From: Bradyrhizobium elkanii USDA 76
GTDB lineage: Bacteria > Pseudomonadota > Alphaproteobacteria > Rhizobiales > Xanthobacteraceae
Length of the DNA stretch: 64,000 nt
Assembly (NCBI RefSeq): GCF_023278185.1
Contig: NZ_CP066356.1
Span: 6,192,001 to 6,256,000, forward strand
Direction: 5' to 3'
The position numbers and the translations under genes are program-made. The notes beneath the pieces are model-generated. The model was given only the letters and a program-made list of their open reading frames with translations, was not told where the DNA came from and did no database searches. This document shows, in pieces, positions 59,219 through 64,000 of the stretch (position 1 is the stretch's first letter; every line of letters begins with the position of its first letter).

Positions 59219-59305
59219 CCTGTCTTAACGGCATCCGGCCGCCGGCCGCGTCACCCGTCATCGCCACACCTTGACTTGCCGCTGCGGTCAGCGCAAAGCC
59301 ACCGC

Positions 59306-60163
59306 ATGATGGCGAGCAAGCCCATAGCATCGGCGGTGACCGGCCCGGCCGTATCGGCGGTGCTGCCGGCGCTGTTGTCGCGGCCTTATCCGGCGGTGAT
59401 GGGCATCCTGAACGTGACGCCGGACTCGTTCTCCGACGGCGGCCAGTTCGCCGCACCCGAAGAGGCGCTGGCACAGGCCCGCAAGCTGGTCGCCGAGGGC
59501 GCCGATATCATCGACATCGGCGCGGAATCCACCCGCCCTTACGGCTCGCAGCCGGTCACCGCCGAGGCCGAGATGGCGCGGCTGAAGCCGGTGCTGTCCG
59601 ACGTGATCGCGCTTGGCGTGCCGGTCTCGATCGACAGTATGAAATCGGAGGTCGTGGCCTGGGCGCTCGACCAGGGCGCGGCGATCGCCAATGACGTCTG
59701 GGGCCTGCAGCGCGATGCCGGCATGGCGCCGCTTGTCGCCGCACGCGACGTGCCCGTGATCATCATGCACAATCGCGAGCAGGCCGATCCGGCGATCGAC
59801 ATCATGCAGGACATCGCCGCCTTCTTCGAGCGCTCGCTCGCAATCGCCGCGAGCGCCGGCATTTCGCCCGACCGGATCGTGCTCGATCCCGGCATCGGCT
59901 TCGGCAAGACCCCGGAGCAGAGCATGATCGCGCTGGCGCGGCTCTCCGAGCTCGGCTCGTTCCGCCTGCCGCTGCTGGTCGGCGCCTCGCGCAAGCGCTT
60001 CATCAGCACGGTCGTGCCGTCGGAGCCGCAACAGCGGATCGGCGGCTCGATCGCGGCGCATCTGATTGCCGCGCAGAATGGCGCCCGTATCATCCGCGCG
60101 CATGACGTCGCCGAAACCGTTCAGGCGCTGCGCGTGGCCGCAGCAATCGAGGGACAGCAATGA
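59306..60163 (+). CDS. folP: dihydropteroate synthase, 285 aa
   Basis: The TIM-barrel signature is complete: AVMGILNVTPDSFSDGGQFA, GADIIDIGAESTRPY (the two family signatures), then VPVSIDSMKSEVVAW, IANDVWG, and VLDPGIGFGKTPEQS, LVGASRKRFI. It condenses p-aminobenzoate with 6-hydroxymethyl-dihydropterin diphosphate and is the target of sulfonamides. ATG 59306 or the next ATG at 59309 is likely; a TTG at 59276 adds ten residues. Its stop overlaps folB by 4 bp. Confidence 0.96.
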   Translation: MMASKPIASAVTGPAVSAVLPALLSRPYPAVMGILNVTPDSFSDGGQFAAPEEALAQARKLVAEGADIIDIGAESTRPYGSQPVTAEAEMARLKPVLSDVIALGVPVSIDSMKSEVVAWALDQGAAIANDVWGLQRDAGMAPLVAARDVPVIIMHNREQADPAIDIMQDIAAFFERSLAIAASAGISPDRIVLDPGIGFGKTPEQSMIALARLSELGSFRLPLLVGASRKRFISTVVPSEPQQRIGGSIAAHLIAAQNGARIIRAHDVAETVQALRVAAAIEGQQ

Positions 60164-60540
60164 CCGATACGATCTTCATCACCGGGATCGTCATCCATGC
60201 CCGTCATGGCGTGATGGAGCATGAGACCGAAGTCGGGCAGCGCTTCGTCATCGATCTCGAGCTCTATACCGACCTCTCGGAATCCTCGCGCACCGACCGC
60301 CTCTCCGACACCGTCTCCTATTCCAACGTGGTGGCGACCGCGACATCGGCATTCAAGAACACCAACTACAAGCTGCTGGAGCGCGCCGCCGGCGCAGTGG
60401 CCGAGGACATCCTGGCGAGCTTCCCGCGCATCCGGGCGGTCAAGGTCACGGTGCACAAGCCGCATGCGCCGATCGCCGCGATCTTCGACGATGTCGGCGT
60501 GGTGCTGACCCGCTCGCGCCATCAACCGCCTCAGGGTTGA
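60160..60540 (+). CDS. folB: dihydroneopterin aldolase, 126 aa
   Basis: IFITGIVIHARHGVMEHETE carries the typical G-x-H-G substrate loop of FolB, then QRFVIDLELYTD and DTVSYSNVVATA with the conserved D-x-V-x-Y. VKVTVHKPHAPI near the end is the last family block. It makes 6-hydroxymethyl-dihydropterin for FolK. ATGA overlap with folP and a 6-bp gap to folK show one transcript. Confidence 0.95.
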   Translation: MTDTIFITGIVIHARHGVMEHETEVGQRFVIDLELYTDLSESSRTDRLSDTVSYSNVVATATSAFKNTNYKLLERAAGAVAEDILASFPRIRAVKVTVHKPHAPIAAIFDDVGVVLTRSRHQPPQG

Positions 60541-60546
60541 ACGCAG

Positions 60547-61038
60547 ATGGCCGACGTCCTGATCGCCCTCGGCGGCAATGTCGGCGATGTCCGCGCCACG
60601 TTTCGCAAGGCGATCGCCAATATCTGCGGCATGGCCCAGGCCGCACTTATCGCACGCTCGTCGGATTATTCGACGCCGCCCTGGGGCGAGCAGCAGCAGG
60701 ACAGCTTCATCAACGCCTGCATCGAGATCGAGACCAGTCTCGATCCGCATGCGCTGCTGTTCACGCTGCACAAGATCGAAGCCAAGTTCGGCCGCGACCG
60801 CGCCCATGAGCAGCGCTGGGGACCGCGCACGCTCGACCTTGACCTGATCGCCTATGACGACGTCACGCTGAACAAGCCGGAACTGACGCTGCCGCACCCG
60901 CGTTTGTTCGAACGCGCCTTCGTGCTGGTGCCGCTCGCCGAGATCGTTCCCGACCGCGTCATCGCCGGGCGCCGCGTCGCCGATGCGCTGGCCGAGGTCT
61001 CCGCCGACGGTATTTTCCGTCTAGCGGACCTCGATTAA
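60547..61038 (+). CDS. folK: HPPK, 2-amino-4-hydroxy-6-hydroxymethyldihydropteridine diphosphokinase, 163 aa
   Basis: The HPPK signature RWGPRTLDLDLIAYDDVTLN is complete, with LIALGGNVGDVRATF at the N-terminus and LPHPRLFERAFVLVPLAEI at the C-terminus. It transfers diphosphate from ATP to the pterin to make the FolP substrate. The three fol genes in order P-B-K carry out consecutive steps. Confidence 0.96.
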   Translation: MADVLIALGGNVGDVRATFRKAIANICGMAQAALIARSSDYSTPPWGEQQQDSFINACIEIETSLDPHALLFTLHKIEAKFGRDRAHEQRWGPRTLDLDLIAYDDVTLNKPELTLPHPRLFERAFVLVPLAEIVPDRVIAGRRVADALAEVSADGIFRLADLD

Positions 61039-61143
61039 AGCCAAACCACCGCAAACAACCGTTTGGCTTGGCCGCCCGCCCGTGGCAATTTCCGGCCAAA
61101 TCAAGGGGCTCCTCGCGGGGCCGGTGAAGGACGATTTGGGCGG

Positions 61144-63018
61144 ATGACGACCTCGACTGACGATTTGGCTCTGGCTTCGGATTTTCGGCCTGCGACCTAT
61201 GACGACTGGCGCAAGCTGGTCGACGGCGTGCTGAAGGGCGCTCCGTTCGAGAAGCTGGTCGGCAAGACCTATGACGGCCTGAAGATCGATCCGATCTACC
61301 GCCGCGCCACCAACGCAAGCCCGCTTGCCGGCCGCGCCGCCGCAGCGCCCTGGCAGATCCTGCAGCGGGTCGATCATCCCGATGCCGCACAGGCCAATGC
61401 ACAAGCGCTGCAGGATCTCGAGAACGGCGCGACCGGCCTCGAATTCGAGTTCGCCGGCGGTCCCGGCGCGCGCGGCTTCGGCCTCGCCGATGCCAGCAAG
61501 AAGACGCTGGCGCGCGCCTGCGGCGGCATCCATCTCGATGCCGGCATCATGATCGCGCTCAACCCGGTGATCGGCCGCGAGAACGCCGGCGAGACCTTTG
61601 CCGACATGGTCGAGGCCCGCAAGCTCGACCCGGCCAAGCTCGACCTGCATTTCAATTACCAGGCGCTCAGCACCATGGCCGTGCGCGGAGCTGCGGCCAT
61701 CGCCTGGCCCAACTACGAAAAGTCGTTCGGCCAGGTCGTCAATGGCCTGATCAAGCGCGGCTTCAAGGGGCCGTTCGTGCTGGCCGACGGCCGGCCGGTC
61801 CATGATGCCGGCGGCTCCGAGGTGCAGGAACTCGCTTTCACGCTCGCACTGGGCCTCGCCTATCTGCGCATGCTGGAAGGCGCCGGCATCGATCTGGATG
61901 CGGCGCGCCCGGGCATCTCGTTCCGCCTCAGCGCCGATGCCGACCAGTTCCTGACCATGGCGAAATTCCGCGCGCTGCGGCTGCTCTGGGCACGGGTCGA
62001 GCAGGCCTGCGGCCTCACGCCGAAGCCGATCTTCGTCAACGCGCAGACCGCCTGGCGCATGCTGACCCAGCGCGACCCCAATGTGAACATGCTGCGCGCG
62101 ACGATCGCAACCTTTGCGGCCGGGCTCGGCGGCGCCAATGCGATCACGGTGCTGCCGCACACGCTGGCGCTCGGCCTGCCTGACGACTTCGCCCGGCGCA
62201 TCGCGCGCAACACCCAACTCGTGCTGCTCGATGAGTCCAACCTCGCCAAGGTCTCCGATCCCGCGGCCGGCGCCGGCGGCATCGAGACGCTGACCTCGCA
62301 GCTCTGCGAGGCGGCGTGGACGCTGTTCCAGGAGATCGAGAAGGCCGGCGGCATCTTCGCCGCACTCGAGCAGGGGCTGCTGCAAAACAAGGTCGCGGCG
62401 ACGCGATCGCTGCGCGAAACCAACGTGGCGAAGCGCCGCGACGTGCTGACCGGCGCCAGCGAATTCCCGGATCTGCGCGAGGCCGTCCCGGCGGTGCTGG
62501 ATGTGAAACCATCGGCGCCGGCGTCGGTGGCCGATGCCAAGGTGAAGTTCGACGCCCTCGCACCGATACGGCTCGCCGAGCCGTTCGAGGCGCTGCGCGA
62601 CAAGTCGGATGCCGCGCTCAAGGCGCATGGCGCACGGCCGAAGATCTTCCTGGCCAATCTCGGCACCGCCGCGGACTTCACGGCTCGCGCGACCTTTGCC
62701 AAAAGTTTCTTCGAAACCGGCGGGATCGAGGCCATCGACAGCGAGGGCTTTGCCGACGCGGCTGTGCTGGCGGCGGCCTTCAAGGCCTCGGGCGCCACGA
62801 TGGCGTGCATTTGTTCCTCGGATAAGGTCTATGCCGTCAGCGCCGCCGAGGCTGCCAAGGCCCTTCACGGCGCCGGAGCAAGGCATATCTATCTGGCAGG
62901 GCGGCCCGGCGACCAGGAAGCGGCGCTGCGGGCGGCCGGCATCGGTGAGTTCGTCTTCGCCGGCGGTGATGCGCTGGCGACATTGCGCGAGGCCTATCGG
63001 CGGATGGAGCAGACATGA
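61144..63018 (+). CDS. mutA: methylmalonyl-CoA mutase small subunit, 624 aa
   Basis: The protein has the MM_CoA_mutase domain over the first 470 residues (YDDWRKLVDGVLKGAPFEKL, GLEFEFAGGPGARGFGL, MLTQRDPNVNMLRATIATFA, LPHTLALGLPDDFARRIARN) and a C-terminal B12-binding-like domain that lacks the DxHxxG cobalamin motif (ATMACICSSDKVYAVSAAEA, HIYLAGRP), as expected for the noncatalytic subunit. The partner large subunit follows after a GFA gene. ATG 61144 is chosen; an extension to 61063 has no homology. It overlaps the next gene as ATGA. Confidence 0.92.
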   Translation: MTTSTDDLALASDFRPATYDDWRKLVDGVLKGAPFEKLVGKTYDGLKIDPIYRRATNASPLAGRAAAAPWQILQRVDHPDAAQANAQALQDLENGATGLEFEFAGGPGARGFGLADASKKTLARACGGIHLDAGIMIALNPVIGRENAGETFADMVEARKLDPAKLDLHFNYQALSTMAVRGAAAIAWPNYEKSFGQVVNGLIKRGFKGPFVLADGRPVHDAGGSEVQELAFTLALGLAYLRMLEGAGIDLDAARPGISFRLSADADQFLTMAKFRALRLLWARVEQACGLTPKPIFVNAQTAWRMLTQRDPNVNMLRATIATFAAGLGGANAITVLPHTLALGLPDDFARRIARNTQLVLLDESNLAKVSDPAAGAGGIETLTSQLCEAAWTLFQEIEKAGGIFAALEQGLLQNKVAATRSLRETNVAKRRDVLTGASEFPDLREAVPAVLDVKPSAPASVADAKVKFDALAPIRLAEPFEALRDKSDAALKAHGARPKIFLANLGTAADFTARATFAKSFFETGGIEAIDSEGFADAAVLAAAFKASGATMACICSSDKVYAVSAAEAAKALHGAGARHIYLAGRPGDQEAALRAAGIGEFVFAGGDALATLREAYRRMEQT

Positions 63019-63485
63019 GCGCAGAGACACCAGCGACACCCGTTCTGACCGGCGGCTGCCAGTGCGGCGCCGTCCGATTTGCCGTCTCGGCGGCACCGAC
63101 CCGGATCAGCATCTGCCACTGCCGGATGTGCCAGAAGGCGTCCGGCGCGCCATTTGCCTCCTTCGCCGACATCGATCGCAACGACTTCAAATGGACCCGC
63201 GGCAAGCCCGCCGCGTTCAGATCCTCCTCGATCGCCGAGCGCGACTTCTGCGCGGCCTGCGGAACACCGCTCAGCTTCCGCCGCATCGACGGGCCGCGGA
63301 TCGAGATCATGACGGGCGCCTTCGACCGGCCCGACCGGGTGATACCGACGCAGCAATTCGGAACCGAGTCCCGCCACGGCTGGGTGGTCGGCATTGCCAA
63401 CCTGCCGAGCCAGACCACGATGCAGAATTACGGACCGGAGAAGATGGCGACGATCGTCAGCCATCAGCATCCGGACCATGATTGA
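63015..63485 (+). CDS. GFA-family (glutathione-dependent formaldehyde-activating-like) zinc protein, 156 aa
   Basis: Zinc ligands of the GFA fold are all present: CQC (Cys15, Cys17), CHCRMC (Cys34, Cys36, Cys39) and CAAC (Cys79, Cys82). The fold is beta-rich, soluble and has no signal peptide. Most family members have no proven activity; formaldehyde handling is known only for Gfa itself. Its ATG overlaps the mutA stop, so it is translationally coupled into the mutase operon, and it is followed after 55 bp by the large subunit. Confidence 0.9.
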   Translation: MSAETPATPVLTGGCQCGAVRFAVSAAPTRISICHCRMCQKASGAPFASFADIDRNDFKWTRGKPAAFRSSSIAERDFCAACGTPLSFRRIDGPRIEIMTGAFDRPDRVIPTQQFGTESRHGWVVGIANLPSQTTMQNYGPEKMATIVSHQHPDHD

Positions 63486-63540
63486 GTTAGAAGCTACAGC
63501 GATTGATCGAATGCAATCGCCAGTTTGAGGAAGCCCAGGA

Positions 63541-64000
63541 ATGACCCGCATTCCCGATTTCGCCGATGTCGCCTTCCAGCCCGTTGCCACCACGGCCCCG
63601 GCTGCGAGCGCCGAGCCGTGGCTGACGCCCGAGGGCATCCCGGTCAAATCCGTCTACGGCGAGGCCGATCTCGAAGGCATCGACTTCCTCGAGACCTGGC
63701 CGGGCATCGCGCCCTATCTGCGCGGCCCCTACCCGACCATGTATGTCAACCAGCCCTGGACCATCCGGCAATATGCCGGCTTCTCCACGGCGGAGGATTC
63801 CAACGCGTTCTACCGCCGTAACCTCGCCGCGGGGCAGAAGGGCCTCTCGGTCGCGTTCGACCTCGCCACCCACCGCGGCTATGACTCGGATCATCCGCGC
63901 GTCTCCGGCGACGTCGGCATGGCCGGCGTCGCGATCGATTCCATCTACGACATGCGCACGCTGTTCGCCGGCATCCCGCTCGACCAGATGAGCGTGTCGA
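63541..64000 (+). CDS. scpA: methylmalonyl-CoA mutase large subunit, 5' part only
   Basis: The visible 153 residues include [40 protein letters not shown] and [20 protein letters not shown], the characteristic N-terminal part of the catalytic subunit with the Tyr-Arg loop that contacts CoA, then [20 protein letters not shown]. The rest, including the B12-binding domain, lies beyond base 64000. It interconverts methylmalonyl-CoA and succinyl-CoA. Confidence 0.96.
   Translation, partial: MTRIPDFADVAFQPVATTAPAASAEPWLTPEGIPVKSVYGEADLEGIDFLETWPGIAPYLRGPYPTMYVNQPWTIRQYAGFSTAEDSNAFYRRNLAAGQKGLSVAFDLATHRGYDSDHPRVSGDVGMAGVAIDSIYDMRTLFAGIPLDQMSVS

Noticed and set aside
61021..63096. 691-codon minus-strand frame
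   Set aside because: It is antisense to the clear methylmalonyl-CoA mutase small-subunit gene and has no motif.
1..64000. CRISPR arrays, tRNA, rRNA and prophage
   Set aside because: No regularly spaced direct repeats, cloverleaf-like sequences, rRNA segments or phage structural genes were seen by eye; a dedicated scan was not possible.

Overview
The window is GC-rich alphaproteobacterial chromosome, most likely Bradyrhizobium or a close relative in the Nitrobacteraceae. This is inferred from gene content: a MucR regulator next to SufE, a DivJ-like kinase, DUF2336, DUF1491 and DUF5330 proteins, Ku, a fused LivG-LivF transporter, and several families of short intergenic palindromes that I associate with that group. 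No rRNA, tRNA, CRISPR array or phage was seen. Calls rest on reading motifs and gene context; no database search was run.

1-16 kb is an exopolysaccharide locus. A minus-strand operon runs from a Wza-type export lipoprotein (start 10736) through a Wzy-like polymerase, a secreted low-complexity protein, a Wzc/ExoP BY-kinase, a helical-repeat protein, a methyltransferase, a GT4 glycosyltransferase, a second Wzy/ligase and a Wzx flippase cut by the window edge. A divergent plus-strand group holds two small proteins, a divergent Wzy-like membrane protein, a PPP-family phosphatase and a second helical-repeat protein. A polyprenyl-phosphate sugar transferase closes the locus. Only one ordinary glycosyltransferase is visible, so more probably lie beyond base 1. 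No Wzb-type tyrosine phosphatase is present; the PPP phosphatase is the obvious candidate partner for the BY-kinase.

16-24 kb is a looser, partly AT-richer stretch. It has an orphan IS3 OrfA-like protein, two small leucine-zipper proteins with a similar zipper, several small secreted or single-TM proteins, a UDP-glucuronate 4-epimerase-type enzyme, Ku without LigD, and an orphan 54-residue Flp pilin.

24-36 kb is metabolic and transport: a ThDP enzyme, an NDH-2-like flavoprotein, a branched-chain-type ABC operon bracketed by two paralogous binding proteins, and a DHA2-type MFS exporter. 36-44 kb has a YcgN-type Cys-cluster protein, penicillin-binding protein 1A, a DUF1214/DUF1254 pair, an MBL-fold hydrolase divergent from a LysR regulator, twin compensated palindromes, a lipoprotein and DUF2336. 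44-58 kb has DUF1491, an ankyrin protein, a PG-binding membrane protein overlapping a DivJ-like kinase, DUF5330, SufE, MucR, a GT39-like membrane protein, a class II aldolase, an M20 peptidase and a HerA-like ATPase. 58-64 kb has folP-folB-folK followed by methylmalonyl-CoA mutase small subunit, a GFA-family protein and the start of the large subunit.
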